Shown here one piece after another: positions 1 through 9,152 of a DNA stretch of 25,322 nt (positions are counted from its first letter, which is position 1; the number at the start of each line of letters is the position of its first letter). The position numbers and the translations under genes are program-made. This DNA is from a virus, in the IMG/VR virus record IMGVR_UViG_3300048552_000070, positions 1 to 25,322 of that record; one strand, 5' to 3'. The notes beneath the pieces are model-generated. The model was not told the origin of the DNA, ran no database searches, and worked only from the letters and a program-made list of their open reading frames with translations.

Positions 1-342
1 CTGGGCAAAGACATGGCCTACCCGAACTTTTACACAGAGATTCAGCACGACAAGGTGACTGATCGAGAAACTGTAAAACTAGGGTTCTCTACTACCGCAA
101 AAACCAAACCTCTCATCATTGACCAACTCAGGGCCACCATGCGTGACGAAGAGTTGGAGCTAAATGACAAAGTCACTATCCGAGAAATGCTGACATACAT
201 CGTGACTGAGTCTGGAGCCATGCAAGCGGAAAGCGGCTGCTATGACGATTGCGTGATGAGCCTGGCATTAGCAAATTATGTCCACCAAGGAGCCTGGGAA
301 CCCATTGAGGTTTCTGATTCTTATTACATTGAAATGGTATAA
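1..342 (+). CDS. Terminase large subunit, C-terminal part (cut by window start)
   Basis: The reading frame is open from base 1 (codons L-G-K-D before the first internal ATG at 13), so this is the 3' end of a longer gene. The visible 114 residues look like the end of the nuclease domain of a phage terminase large subunit. They include an IDQLR segment, an LND..TIREML..IVTESGAM stretch, and the motif CYDDCVMSLALA, where the Asp pair is typical of the RNase H-like nuclease that cuts concatemeric DNA during packaging. The motor (ATPase) domain would lie upstream of the window. The portal gene follows 3 bases after the stop, the usual terminase-portal order. Family recognition is from the motif only. 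An internal start at 13 is unlikely to be the real one. Confidence 0.8.
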   Translation: MGKDMAYPNFYTEIQHDKVTDRETVKLGFSTTAKTKPLIIDQLRATMRDEELELNDKVTIREMLTYIVTESGAMQAESGCYDDCVMSLALANYVHQGAWEPIEVSDSYYIEMV

Positions 343-345
343 ATA

Positions 346-2376
346 ATGGCAAAACGTAAAGACTACAAGAAACTGTCGGACACTAGCATCGTCACTTTGG
401 TCGATGAGAATGTTGGCCTAGCAGTAGGCTACGCAGATTCAGAGTTGAGTACGGAACGTGCAAATGTTGTCGACTACTACAACGGAACTTTGCCCAAGCC
501 GCTGCACGATGGAAACTCAAAGTACGTGTCATTAGATTTATATGATGCAGTGGAGAGCCTTAAAGCGGCACTCCTTGAAACCTTCAGTAGTGGCAATAAG
601 ACAGTAAAGTTTAGCCCACAGAACCAGGACGATGTTGCTAAGGCAAAAATCTGCACTGAGTACACTGATTATGTTGTCCACCGTCAGAATGATATGTACA
701 AGGTGATGTCTACGGTTATACATGATGGCCTAATCGCCAGGGCAGGTATTGCCAAAGTATTCTGGGAAGAATCCGCACACTTTGATTACGAAGAGTTTGA
801 AGATGTAACTGAAGGTGAGTTGGATATGCTCCTGGCCCAGGACGATGTCGAGCTAGTAGAAAGCACTACCGATGACCTGGGGTTGATCTCTGGGACCATC
901 AGTATCGAAAGTGACACCTCCCAGGTAGCTATTGAGAACATCGCACCGGAAGAGTTCCTGATCGAGACCCAGGCAAAGAGCCTGGACTCTGTTAACTTCT
1001 GTGCCCACAGAACAAAGAAAACAATCTCTGAGCTAACCGACGAAGGATACCCCAAGAAACTTATCGACAAGATCGGGGAGCATTCTGATGTCGACATGGA
1101 AACCGATCCAGAAATATTGAGCCGTTTCGATAATATAGGCAACCGCAGTTTTAACTCGTCTGGTTACCAGGACCAGGTACGCACCGTCATGGTGTACGAA
1201 GCCTACATTATGCTAGATGTTGAGGGGACGGGAGTCGCTGAACTATACAAAGTAATCAAAGCTGGCAATGTTCTTTTATCTAAAGAAAAAGTATCCAGAA
1301 AACCCTTCATTGCTTTTGTTCCGCTCCCGATCCCTCACGCTTTTTACGGCAACAACTATGCTGCCAAAGTTATACCCACACAGAACGCCCGTACAGTGCT
1401 GACCAGGTCAATCCTGGACCATGCCATGATTACAAATAACCCCCGTTACACAGTAGTTAAAGGCGGTCTCACCAATCCTCGTGAGCTAATCGATAACCGT
1501 GTGGGCGGAATCGTGAACACTACCAGGCCAGATGCAATCTCACCGATGCTACAGGCTCCTTTGAACCCGTTCACGTTCCAGACCATTCAGATGCTGGATG
1601 AAGACAAAGAGGACACTACTGGCGTTTCTAAGATCAGCCAAGGTTTAAACAAAGACGCAGTCAGCAAGCAAAACTCAGCCGCCATGGTTGAGCAGCTGGC
1701 GACCATGTCTCAGCAGCGGCAGAAGATTATCGCCAGGAACTTTGCTAACCAATTCGTTAAGCCATTGTTCCAGGAGGTTTATCAGCTGGTCTGTGAGAAC
1801 GAAAGCCAGGAGCGCATAGTTGAGCTATCAGGCGAGTACGTGGCCTGTGATCCTCGCAAGTGGCGAGAGAAGCGCGATGTCGTTACTGAAATGCACCTGG
1901 GCTACGGAGAGCAGGACCGAGAATCTCAAAAGTACCTGGCACTGCACACGCTACTAAGTTCCGACCCTTCATTGTCCAAAATGTACCAGCCTCAGAATCA
2001 GTACGAGCTAATCTCTCGGACAATGGACATGACAGGTATCAAGGATGTCAGTGCATTCCTGACGAACCCACAAGAGTTGCCAGAAGAGCAGCCTGATCCC
2101 GCACAAGAGTTGCAGATGCAAATGATGCAAAAGCAGCTTGAAGTACAGGAACGTCAGACAGCAGTTGCTGAAATGAAAGCCCAGGTAGACGCTGAAATTA
2201 GCAAGATGAAACTTCAGTTGGAGAAAGCCAAGGTTGAAAACCAGCATGCTATCCAGAGCGACAACATGGACCTCAAAGAAGAGCAGCTACGACACAAGAA
2301 AGAGATCGACGCTGCCGAAATGGTCCTGGCACAACGTGCTGAACAAATTACTGCCATTGCGAGCCCGAATGGTTAA
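346..2376 (+). CDS. Portal protein (P22/podovirus type, 676 aa)
   Basis: The product would be the dodecameric ring at the packaging vertex through which DNA enters and leaves the head. The length (676 aa) is close to P22-like portals (about 725) and larger than the T7 connector (about 536). The N-terminal part (YYNGTLPK, SKYVSLDLYDAVESLKAALLETF) and the central region with GNNYAAKVIPTQNARTVL match the large-portal type of marine podophages. Residues about 580-660 are rich in Gln, Lys and Glu with heptad spacing, so a long C-terminal helix or coiled coil is likely, as in the P22 barrel. The start is ATG 346, three bases after the terminase stop. No strong Shine-Dalgarno is visible, so translation may be coupled. 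The position between terminase and scaffold supports the call. Confidence 0.85.
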   Translation: MAKRKDYKKLSDTSIVTLVDENVGLAVGYADSELSTERANVVDYYNGTLPKPLHDGNSKYVSLDLYDAVESLKAALLETFSSGNKTVKFSPQNQDDVAKAKICTEYTDYVVHRQNDMYKVMSTVIHDGLIARAGIAKVFWEESAHFDYEEFEDVTEGELDMLLAQDDVELVESTTDDLGLISGTISIESDTSQVAIENIAPEEFLIETQAKSLDSVNFCAHRTKKTISELTDEGYPKKLIDKIGEHSDVDMETDPEILSRFDNIGNRSFNSSGYQDQVRTVMVYEAYIMLDVEGTGVAELYKVIKAGNVLLSKEKVSRKPFIAFVPLPIPHAFYGNNYAAKVIPTQNARTVLTRSILDHAMITNNPRYTVVKGGLTNPRELIDNRVGGIVNTTRPDAISPMLQAPLNPFTFQTIQMLDEDKEDTTGVSKISQGLNKDAVSKQNSAAMVEQLATMSQQRQKIIARNFANQFVKPLFQEVYQLVCENESQERIVELSGEYVACDPRKWREKRDVVTEMHLGYGEQDRESQKYLALHTLLSSDPSLSKMYQPQNQYELISRTMDMTGIKDVSAFLTNPQELPEEQPDPAQELQMQMMQKQLEVQERQTAVAEMKAQVDAEISKMKLQLEKAKVENQHAIQSDNMDLKEEQLRHKKEIDAAEMVLAQRAEQITAIASPNG

Positions 2377-2402
2377 ATCCCTAGTCTTTTAAGGAGAGAC
2401 GA

Positions 2403-2669
2403 ATGACCGAAGAAGAAAAGATGGTCGCCATGGGGGATCACGCTGAAAACTTTCTACAGAGTGATTCCTTTAACGCCATTATCAACAGCCTGGTAGAACA
2501 ATGCTTCCAAAGTTTTGCCTTCAGTAAGCCCGAAGATGAAGCTGTAAGGCAGCATGCCTACTACCAGTATTTAGCAGTAACAGAAATAGTCGACACCATT
2601 AAACAACGTGTCGCTGTACGTGATGAAATTAACAACAGAGCAAGCGACAGCCGCTCAGAAGAGGAATAG
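2403..2669 (+). CDS. Small conserved protein of the head cassette (88 aa)
   Basis: The function is not recognised. The ATG at 2403 has a good ribosome site (AAGGAG about 7 bases upstream). The protein is acidic and probably all helical: MTEEEK at the start, a central segment with FLQSDSFNAIINSLVEQ, and an acidic end (RSEEE). Proteins of this size with a similar helical pattern lie between portal and scaffold genes in other marine podophages (from memory, not searched), so a role in head assembly is possible. It sits 26 bases after the portal gene and 3 bases before the scaffold gene, and is surely co-transcribed with both. Confidence 0.7.
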   Translation: MTEEEKMVAMGDHAENFLQSDSFNAIINSLVEQCFQSFAFSKPEDEAVRQHAYYQYLAVTEIVDTIKQRVAVRDEINNRASDSRSEEE

Positions 2670-2672
2670 ACC

Positions 2673-3710
2673 ATGTCAATTGATAACGTCAATAATACTT
2701 CCGACTCTCCCCTGGCATCAGTAGACGATGCCGCAGAAGCTATACTTGGACAATGGGAAGACGCTGATGAAGATCAGCTATCTGAAGATAGTCAAGAGGC
2801 TACAGATGAATCTACAGACGAGACTGACGTAGAGGAATCTGAAGAAACCGAAGATGAAACTGAAGACGAAGAATCTGATGAGGAAACTGAGGACCCTGAC
2901 GAAGAATTAGAGGAAACCGAAGACAGTGACGAAGAGTCTGAGGACGATGATCAAGAAGTAGAAGAAATTGATCTGTCCGACGACACCCTGGTCGAGATTA
3001 CTGTCGATGGCGAATCTAAGCAGGCATCCATAAAGGACCTTAAAAGACTCTACGGTCAAGAAGCATCTTTAACACGTAAGTCTCAAGAAGCTGCATCACA
3101 ACGTAAGTTGGCCGATGACCAGCTGCAAAAAGCCGATGCGTCATTACAAGCGATGCTCAGTCGAGCCCAGGAACGGTATAAGCCGTACTCTGAGGTCGAT
3201 ATGTTGGTTGCCAGTAAGCAGATGGATGCCGAGTCATTCACTGCCCTGCGCGCCGAAGCAAAGCAAGCTGAAGACGATCTTAAATTTCTAAGCGAAGAAG
3301 CCGACCAATTCTATTCGTTTGTCAAACAGCAGCAGGCTGAGTCAAAACAGTCTGAAGCTAAAGAGTGCATCAAGGTCCTTCAGAGAGAAATCCCTGATTG
3401 GAACAATGACCTCTACAACGACATACGAAGCTATGCAATTGGCCAGGGATTACCCGAAGAAGCAGTCAACCAATATAGCGATCCTAATGTGATCATGTTG
3501 CTGAACAAGGCACGATTGTTTGACCAAACCAAGAAGGTAGCTACTGCGAAAAAGGCTAAAGCGTCTAAGAAGATTTTGAGATCGAAGAAGGCACCCCCCA
3601 CCAAAGCTGACATAAAAGCCCAACGTCAAAAGAAGACCATGGACAAGCTCAGAAGCGGTGGCAATGACCTCGACAATATTGCAGATGCGATTATGGCTGG
3701 CTGGGAATGA
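2673..3710 (+). CDS. Putative scaffolding protein (345 aa)
   Basis: This probably acts as the internal scaffold for capsid assembly. Residues about 30-105 are extremely acidic (runs of Glu and Asp with Ser and Thr). They are followed by a short folded piece (VEITVDGESKQASIKDL), then a long helical, probably coiled-coil region (about 130-240). A very basic tail follows (about 285-330, KKVATAKKAKASKK and RSKKAPP). An acidic N-terminus, helical middle and basic C-terminus that contacts coat protein is the usual scaffold plan, and the gene lies directly before the capsid gene. GAGGA upstream of ATG 2673 serves as ribosome site. The call rests on architecture and position, not on a catalytic motif. 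Confidence 0.75.
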   Translation: MSIDNVNNTSDSPLASVDDAAEAILGQWEDADEDQLSEDSQEATDESTDETDVEESEETEDETEDEESDEETEDPDEELEETEDSDEESEDDDQEVEEIDLSDDTLVEITVDGESKQASIKDLKRLYGQEASLTRKSQEAASQRKLADDQLQKADASLQAMLSRAQERYKPYSEVDMLVASKQMDAESFTALRAEAKQAEDDLKFLSEEADQFYSFVKQQQAESKQSEAKECIKVLQREIPDWNNDLYNDIRSYAIGQGLPEEAVNQYSDPNVIMLLNKARLFDQTKKVATAKKAKASKKILRSKKAPPTKADIKAQRQKKTMDKLRSGGNDLDNIADAIMAGWE

Positions 3711-3757
3711 TGCTCTATTTTTATTTTAATTTTCTCATTTTCAAAAGGTAATAAATT

Positions 3758-4642
3758 ATGACTATGTTAACCACATTCTCGACTGTAGGATTAGCGGAAG
3801 ACGTATCCCAAACTTTGGTATCCATCTCTCCAACTAGTGTACCGTTCACTTCTTCTATTAAGTCTGAAAAAGTCTCTGCTCGTACATTCGAGTGGTTAGA
3901 GGATTCCATTAGGAGTTCGGCGGAAAATGCACTTGTAGAAGGTGCAGACGCAGCAACTACTGCCATTGGCCAGCCTACCTCACGAAGCAACGTGACTCAG
4001 ATCATCGGTGAAGCATTTAAAGTTGCTGCAACTGTTGACGCTGTAAATCGCAACGCCCGTGCTAAGGAGACCGCATACGCCCTGGCAAAAACACTGAAGG
4101 CCATCAAGCTCGATCAAGAAAGAGCATATGTGGGTGTTGACCAGGCAGCCGTAAACGGCAGTGCCTCTGCTGCTCGTAAGATGGCTTCTGCATCTCAGCA
4201 GATTTCTACTACTGTTGATGCCGGTGCAAACTCAACTGATGCACTTACCGAAGCGAAAGTTTTGGAGTTGCACCAGACTTGCTACGAGAATGGTTCTGAT
4301 CCATCGATCCTTATGGTCAAGCCCGCGGACAGTTCAATCATTGCTGGTTTTGCTACAGCAGCGAACCGTCAGCGTGACTTCTCGCAAGATAAGACACTGA
4401 CCAACGCGATTGAAGTTTTGATTACTCCCTTCGGCAGTCTGAAGGTGCAGATAAATAGAAATCTTCTTTCAACGCATGCGTTCATGTATGACCCAAGCAT
4501 GTTTAAGCAGTGTGTACTACGTCCATACACTCGCACTTTGCTTGCTAAGAATGGCGATGCCGACACTCACTTTGTTGTCGGTGAAGTAAGCCTGAAGCAT
4601 TCAAACTTCAGCGATAGTGGAATGATTACCGGTCTTTCTTGA
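3758..4642 (+). CDS. Major capsid protein (SU10-like, 294 aa)
   Basis: This is the coat protein of the head. It resembles the SU10-type capsid family (DUF5309): an N-terminal TFSTVGLAEDVS and a segment on P-loop-like SISPTSVPFTSSI, then W-L-E-D, then a conserved 'N.TQII..AFKVAATVDAVN' region. A Lys-rich helix follows (AKTLKAIKLDQERAY), with a C-terminal beta part ending VGEVSLKHSNFSDSGMITGL. It is not of the T7 gp10 type. ATG 3758 follows an AT-rich 47-base gap and a weak AAGG ribosome site; a downstream in-frame ATG at 3764 is also possible. A terminator lies just after the gene. Confidence 0.82.
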   Translation: MTMLTTFSTVGLAEDVSQTLVSISPTSVPFTSSIKSEKVSARTFEWLEDSIRSSAENALVEGADAATTAIGQPTSRSNVTQIIGEAFKVAATVDAVNRNARAKETAYALAKTLKAIKLDQERAYVGVDQAAVNGSASAARKMASASQQISTTVDAGANSTDALTEAKVLELHQTCYENGSDPSILMVKPADSSIIAGFATAANRQRDFSQDKTLTNAIEVLITPFGSLKVQINRNLLSTHAFMYDPSMFKQCVLRPYTRTLLAKNGDADTHFVVGEVSLKHSNFSDSGMITGLS

Positions 4643-4659
4643 TCAGTAGTTAACTAATT

Positions 4660-4733
4660 GCGGCCAGAGTTATTGCTACCAGGTTTCCGCTCTCCTTACT
4701 GGGAGTGGTGACTCTGGCTGCATTTTTATTTTA
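4660..4733 (+). terminator. Branched intrinsic terminator after the capsid gene
   Basis: An 11-base arm (4660-4670, GCGGCCAGAGT) pairs with 4711-4721 (ACTCTGGCTGC) with one mismatch and is followed directly by ATTTTTATTTTA. The 40-base interior can form at least one more small hairpin (CTCC/GGAG around 4692-4704). A terminator just after the major capsid gene parallels T-phi after gene 10 of T7. It would lower expression of the downstream head and tail genes relative to coat protein. Confidence 0.75.
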
Positions 4734-4746
4734 TAAAGGAAGCAAA

Positions 4747-5052
4747 ATGTCAGACCAAATTATTCACGATGTCCAGAACAAAGTGTTACGGGACAACGAC
4801 CACGAAAACTTTAATATTGAAACCTCGCAGTACATATCACCTCAATTCATGGAACAGCTAAAGCAACAACGAAGCAACAGCCTGGGACAAACTGAGGGTG
4901 AGTACATGTCTGTCGCCAGGGTACCAGTAGCGGTCCACGAACAATGGCTACGCGAAGGTTTCGACATGATGGAAGAGCCTGCACATGCAATTGTCGCCAG
5001 GTTAAAACAGCAGAACCTTGATGGGTTCCTAACGACAAATAAGAAGGTGTAA
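4747..5052 (+). CDS. Conserved head-cassette protein (101 aa), function unknown
   Basis: The start is ATG 4747, because AAAGGA lies about 7 bases upstream; an earlier in-frame ATG at 4705 lies inside the terminator stem and is not used. The protein is hydrophilic, with a conserved-looking middle and end: VARVPVAVHEQWLREGFDMMEEPAHAIVARLK, then a C-terminal DGFLTTNKKV. Proteins with this 'WLREGFD..KEP' pattern sit next to capsid genes in several podophages (recollection, not a search), suggesting a virion or assembly role. It is translated from mRNA that reads through, or is processed near, the terminator before it. Confidence 0.75.
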   Translation: MSDQIIHDVQNKVLRDNDHENFNIETSQYISPQFMEQLKQQRSNSLGQTEGEYMSVARVPVAVHEQWLREGFDMMEEPAHAIVARLKQQNLDGFLTTNKKV

Positions 5053-5055
5053 CCA

Positions 5056-5199
5056 ATGAGCCTTTACAAGAATATCGCTAAAAAACGAGCGCGAATAAAA
5101 GCCGGCAGCGGTGAAACTATGCGTAAGCCGAACAGCAAAGGTGCCCCCACCAATGCGTCTTTCAAGAAAGCAGCTAAGACAGCAAAGAAGAGGAAGTAA
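5056..5199 (+). CDS. Small basic phage protein (47 aa)
   Basis: A short gene with ATG 5056 three bases after the previous stop. The protein is strongly basic: it starts MSLYKNIAKKRARIKAGSGE, has MRKPNSKGAPT in the middle, and ends KKAAKTAKKRK. This short protein, with the invariant-looking 'AGSGE.MRKPGSKGAP' core, is widespread next to head-completion genes in marine and other podophages (from memory). Its function is unknown; the charge suggests nucleic acid or capsid contact. AAGAAGG upstream may serve as ribosome site. It is followed 3 bases later by the adaptor gene. Confidence 0.8.
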   Translation: MSLYKNIAKKRARIKAGSGETMRKPNSKGAPTNASFKKAAKTAKKRK

Positions 5200-5202
5200 C
5201 GA

Positions 5203-5805
5203 ATGAATCTCGGCAATATCCGTATCCACTTTAAGGCCCTGCTTAATCGCAGCGATATCACCGATGCACTTGCAGATACCTTTATTGACCAGGGTATTGC
5301 CAGGGTCCAGCGTTCCCTGCGTATACCATCGATGGAGAAGCAGTATAACTACAGCATCACATCGCCAACGACTTCTGTGGTCCTGCCCAATGATTTCCTG
5401 GAGGCTATCTCCCTGTACTTCGATGGTCGGCAGCTGGCCAAGGTAACACTCCCAGAAATCCTGGAGAGACAGCAGAACGGTGAGCAGGGGGCTCCCTTGT
5501 ACTTTTGTCGCCAGGGCGGTACCTACCTTATTAGCCCGGCGCCATCGTCAGGAACTTTGAGCCTGGACTACTACGCGCAGTTTATTGACATGACAGCAGA
5601 CAGCGACGAGAACATCCTGGCACAGGTTGCTAGTGATCTAATTATTTATGCTGCACTGACCTACGCCAGCGATTACTACATCGATGAGCGGTCACCAGTA
5701 TTTGAGGGTAAGTACACCCAGTTCATGGCCGAGATCCAAGAGCAGTCTAATGACGCTGAAACCTCTGGAAATATGCAAACCATCCGTCCTTCGTACCAAC
5801 TTTAA
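5203..5805 (+). CDS. Head-tail adaptor protein (200 aa)
   Basis: This is probably the ring that joins portal to tail. The pattern is that of phage adaptor proteins. There is an N-terminal helix pair (LGNIRIHFKALLNRSDITDALADTFIDQGIARVQRSLRIP). A small beta domain about residues 45-105 follows, with VVLPNDFLEAISLYFDGRQL and YLISPAPSSGTLSLDYYAQF. A C-terminal helical pair (ILAQVASDLIIYAALTYASDYY) follows that. The ribosome site is AGGAAG at about 5191, inside the end of the preceding gene. It differs in size and order from T7 gp11, and no large tail-nozzle or internal virion protein gene follows. Those must lie outside the window or be replaced. Confidence 0.72.
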   Translation: MNLGNIRIHFKALLNRSDITDALADTFIDQGIARVQRSLRIPSMEKQYNYSITSPTTSVVLPNDFLEAISLYFDGRQLAKVTLPEILERQQNGEQGAPLYFCRQGGTYLISPAPSSGTLSLDYYAQFIDMTADSDENILAQVASDLIIYAALTYASDYYIDERSPVFEGKYTQFMAEIQEQSNDAETSGNMQTIRPSYQL

Positions 5806-5817
5806 CCTGGAGCAACA

Positions 5818-7827
5818 ATGGCTACTTCTTCCTTTTACTCAAGTACCGGACCGACTGCTGAAGATGTAACTGCACTCCAGGGTTACAAGGACCAGGCAGC
5901 AGACTCGGCAGCCGCTGCGGCAGACTCAGAAACAAATGCAGCAAATTCTCAGTCATTAGCAGCAACAGAAAATACAGAAGCTCAGGCTGCTAAGGTTGCA
6001 GCTGAGGCAGCAAGAGATGCGGCCTTGGTAAGTAAGAATGCGGCCAATGGGTTCCAAGCTACGGCATCTAGTGCGGCCACAACTTCAGCGATAGAGGCAG
6101 GAATCGCTGCCACCAAAGCAAACGAAGCGTCTGCTTCGGAATCTACTGCGACAACAGAAGCTGCCGAAGCAGCAGCATCAGCCGCAGCTGCTCTATTATC
6201 TGAGGACAATACCAGCAACTCAGAAACAGCCTCGGCAGCCAGTGCCGCAGCTGCGCTATCTTCAGAAAACAATGCTTCGGGTTCGGCAACTACAGCTACT
6301 TCCCAGGCAGGCATAGCGACAACAAAAGCTGGCGAAGCGGCCACCTCAGCAACGAATGCGGCCACCTCAGAAACCAATGCGGCTGCCAGTGCGACAGCAG
6401 CATCTACTTCTGCTGGCACATCGACAACTAAGGCTGGAGAATCGTCTACAAGCGCATCTAATGCCGCTACCTCAGAGACAAACGCATCCAACAGTGCTAC
6501 CTCAGCAGCCACTGCACAGACTGCCGCAGAAGCTGCGAGAGACGCTGCACTGGCCGCCTTTGATTCATTTGATGATCGGTATCTCGGGCCTTACTCAAGT
6601 GACCCTACTACCGATAACGATGGTGATGCTCTAGCTGCTGGGATGCTGTACTTCAACACTACCACTGATGACATGAAAGTGTACGAAGGGTCTGTATGGG
6701 TTAATGCTTATGGAAACCTTAGCGATGCTTTAGCAAAAGCAAATAACCTGTCTGACCTACCTAACGCAGCTACCGCAAGAACGAACCTAGGTTTAGGCAC
6801 AGCAGCAACTACAGCTGCGAGTGACTACGCTACAGCTGCACAAGGGACTAAAGTAGATGGCATAGAAGCAAACGCTGACATTACTGATTCAACCAATGTA
6901 GGTGCTGCCCTTACAGGATTCACTACAGGTACAGATGCTGAAAGTTCCGACCTAGTTCCCTACTACGATGTGTCAGCTGGCACTTGGGAAAAAGGCACTA
7001 TTACTGATGTCGCTTTGCAAGGTCCAGCAGGTGCTGACGGAGCAACTGGTGCAGACGGAGCAGATGGAGCAACAGGTCAGCAAGGCCCAACGGGACCTAC
7101 TGGCCCCGCAGGTGCTGACGGTAATGATGGAGCCACTGGCTCAACAGGGCCGCAGGGTGCAACTGGACCACAAGGTCCTGCAGGACCTACTGGTGCTACC
7201 GGATCGACAGGTGCTACTGGATCTACAGGTGCAACTGGCCCTCAAGGCCCAGCTGGTACAAACCCAACAGGGGCGCATATAAACAGTTATAGCAACGACA
7301 TGACTTGTCACGCTGGGTACGCAGATAACTGGTTCAGACCCACTGGCTCGTCTGGGCTGTATTTCCAGTCTTATGGCGGTGGTTGGCATATGACCGACAC
7401 CACTTGGATTCGTGCCTATAATTCAAAGCCTGTTTATGTTGCGAATCAGATTGCGGCTTCAGGAAACGTCACCGCTTATTACTCAGATGAACGCCTTAAA
7501 ACAAAGACAGGTGACATTGAGAATGCTCTTGAAAAAGTACAGAGCCTCTCAGGGTTCACTTATGTTGAAAATGATTTAGCCAGAGAGTTGGGATACGTGA
7601 ATGAAAAACAGCAGGTTGGTGTATCTGCCCAACAAGTACAGGCTGTTGTCCCAGAAGCTGTATCATTAGCACCAGTTGATTTTGAAACAGATGAACATTC
7701 AGGTGAAGTCACTTCTAAGTCGGGAGAAAACTATCTGACGGTTGATTACTCCAGAATAGTCCCTCTATTGATAGAAGCGATTAAAGAACTTAAAACAGAG
7801 GTTGAAGAACTGAAAGGAGGTGCGTAA
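5818..7827 (+). CDS. Tail fibre with collagen-like repeats and C-terminal S74 chaperone (669 aa)
   Basis: A trimeric host-recognition fibre. Residues 1-20 are a short N-terminal anchor. About 20-240 is a long Ala/Ser/Thr/Glu repeat, probably a coiled shaft ([22 protein letters not shown]). About 245-330 contains a small domain and a fibre repeat ([20 protein letters not shown]). About 402-480 is collagen-like, with Gly at every third position ([13 protein letters not shown]). The C-terminus from about 550 is an intramolecular chaperone of the S74 peptidase type. It starts YYSDERLKT, with Ser556-Asp557 as the expected self-cleavage site, then [15 protein letters not shown] and [19 protein letters not shown]. 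The chaperone helps trimer folding and is then released. ATG 5818 has CCTGGAG upstream. The end overlaps the next gene as TAATG. Confidence 0.9.
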   Translation: MATSSFYSSTGPTAEDVTALQGYKDQAADSAAAAADSETNAANSQSLAATENTEAQAAKVAAEAARDAALVSKNAANGFQATASSAATTSAIEAGIAATKANEASASESTATTEAAEAAASAAAALLSEDNTSNSETASAASAAAALSSENNASGSATTATSQAGIATTKAGEAATSATNAATSETNAAASATAASTSAGTSTTKAGESSTSASNAATSETNASNSATSAATAQTAAEAARDAALAAFDSFDDRYLGPYSSDPTTDNDGDALAAGMLYFNTTTDDMKVYEGSVWVNAYGNLSDALAKANNLSDLPNAATARTNLGLGTAATTAASDYATAAQGTKVDGIEANADITDSTNVGAALTGFTTGTDAESSDLVPYYDVSAGTWEKGTITDVALQGPAGADGATGADGADGATGQQGPTGPTGPAGADGNDGATGSTGPQGATGPQGPAGPTGATGSTGATGSTGATGPQGPAGTNPTGAHINSYSNDMTCHAGYADNWFRPTGSSGLYFQSYGGGWHMTDTTWIRAYNSKPVYVANQIAASGNVTAYYSDERLKTKTGDIENALEKVQSLSGFTYVENDLARELGYVNEKQQVGVSAQQVQAVVPEAVSLAPVDFETDEHSGEVTSKSGENYLTVDYSRIVPLLIEAIKELKTEVEELKGGA

Positions 7828-8363
7828 TGACATTAGCATCATCAGGCAGTATCTCAATTGGAGGTAGCACTTCAGGCAGATCAATCAACTTAGAGTTGGG
7901 CAGAAGTGCTACAGCCAGCAGTAACCTCAACGAGTCATCCTTACGATCACTGGCGAACCGATCATCAGGCTCAATCTCATTAAGCCAATTTCACGGAAAG
8001 TCTGCCGCTGAGATTCAGACTGTAACTGTGGGTTCTCATACTGCTAGCGGTTACATCACCGTCACCCAGTATGGGTACGGATCAGTCGGAGCAACCTTTG
8101 GCTCAATCAGTGACGGAACGCTTGGGCCTGTGGGTAACAAAACCATCCAGATATTAGCTTGGAACAGTTTCACTAATGTCATTCTTAGAGTAGCAGGTTC
8201 GGCCAGCAACTCTGGATTTACAACCATGAAAGTACACAATACAAATTTCAGTCGATCTGCTGCTACTTACACTAATCAAGGTACATACACGCAGTGGAGT
8301 TGGTTTGGTACATCTACTAACCCCTTTGGAACCTCTGGGACTAAACAGGTGACTTTCACATGA
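7827..8363 (+). CDS. Virion-like protein with Ser/Gly-rich N-terminal domain (178 aa)
   Basis: Not assigned to a known function. Its start overlaps the fibre stop (TAATG) and its stop overlaps the next start (ATGA), so it belongs to the fibre operon; AAAGGAGG lies just upstream. Residues 1-58 (SGSISIGGSTSGRSINLELG, ending ISLSQFHGKSAAE) resemble short N-terminal modules seen in phage tail and tip proteins, and resemble the start of the protein at 9153. The rest (60-178) is predicted beta rich, with alternating Ser, Thr and Gly, and probably forms a beta sandwich. A tail tip, fibre accessory or adhesin role is likely by context. Confidence 0.75.
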   Translation: MTLASSGSISIGGSTSGRSINLELGRSATASSNLNESSLRSLANRSSGSISLSQFHGKSAAEIQTVTVGSHTASGYITVTQYGYGSVGATFGSISDGTLGPVGNKTIQILAWNSFTNVILRVAGSASNSGFTTMKVHNTNFSRSAATYTNQGTYTQWSWFGTSTNPFGTSGTKQVTFT

Positions 8364-9145
8364 GCAGAGTATATACAACACGAACTGAGGGGGACGACAG
8401 CTACATCTGTTATTCAAAAGATGGAACTTACTTTGAGATACCACAAGCAACAGACGAAACAGAAATACAAGACAAACTAAACTCATGTTTATTATCGAGT
8501 GTTCTAGATACATATGAATTAAAGCAGTGTCGAGATGATGTTTACGTTGATCAGGGCGTAGTAAGGCAAGACCATACTTTGGAAACTGAGGCGGGGGCTT
8601 TGATACTCGAAGAGTTAAACAGAGAATTTCCTGATTACGTTAAATACGATAGGGCAGAGTACAACTTTGTTGGGAAGTACGATGGGTACAGAGAGCCTTA
8701 TCAAAACAACAGTATCAGCTTTTATGACTTTGGTGCCACTCCAAGCGAGGCATTGCAGTTATCTTTCAACACAAGCTATTTATCAAGCAACCTAAAGCAC
8801 TGGTATGGATTAAAGTTTGATCTTGTAAGTAGAGAGGTTTTGCTCAAGGTAGTTATCAATGACTATGACGGAGATAAACCAGAGCTGCCAAAGGAAGACG
8901 CTGTTTACAAGACGTTTTATGCGCTTACCCATGACCAAGACGGAACGGTGTCTGATTGGGTAGATGCTTATGTATATTCAACACCAAGGCGCATTAAAGA
9001 GTTTTGTGCAGCAAAGGGACTGACCTATCCGCTGCCAGAAAACACGCACAGAGAATGCGATGTTGTTTGGTGCTGGGGATTTGTCTTTAACAAAAACACA
9101 TTGGCGTATGGAGCTGTAAAAGCCTATGCCCGATACAATCTATAG
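8360..9145 (+). CDS. Unrecognised protein of the tail-fibre operon (261 aa)
   Basis: I do not recognise a family. It starts in the ATGA overlap with the previous gene. It has no signal peptide or membrane segment. It is rich in Tyr, Asp and Trp (KYDRAEYNFVGKYDGYREPY, HWYGLKFDLVSREVLLKVV, DYDGDKPELPKEDAVYKTFY), with a Cys/Trp-rich end (ECDVVWCWGFVFNKN). Base use is more AT-rich than the neighbouring morphogenesis genes, and the gene contains no CCWGG pentamer, unlike most of the phage. It may be a fibre chaperone, a receptor-binding accessory, or a protein that processes the neighbouring virion proteins. These are guesses from position only. Confidence 0.75.
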   Translation: MSRVYTTRTEGDDSYICYSKDGTYFEIPQATDETEIQDKLNSCLLSSVLDTYELKQCRDDVYVDQGVVRQDHTLETEAGALILEELNREFPDYVKYDRAEYNFVGKYDGYREPYQNNSISFYDFGATPSEALQLSFNTSYLSSNLKHWYGLKFDLVSREVLLKVVINDYDGDKPELPKEDAVYKTFYALTHDQDGTVSDWVDAYVYSTPRRIKEFCAAKGLTYPLPENTHRECDVVWCWGFVFNKNTLAYGAVKAYARYNL

Positions 9146-9152
9146 GTAATCC

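Noticed and set aside
661-695. Phage promoter-like TTGTCCACC inside the portal gene
   Set aside because: Only nine bases match, there is no CTATAG part or AT-rich upstream element, and it lies in coding sequence.
5982-6512. A 176-codon minus-strand open frame opposite the tail fibre shaft
   Set aside because: It is almost only Ala, Val, Ser and Asp, the complement of the fibre's Ala/Ser/Thr repeats; it has no ribosome site or domain.
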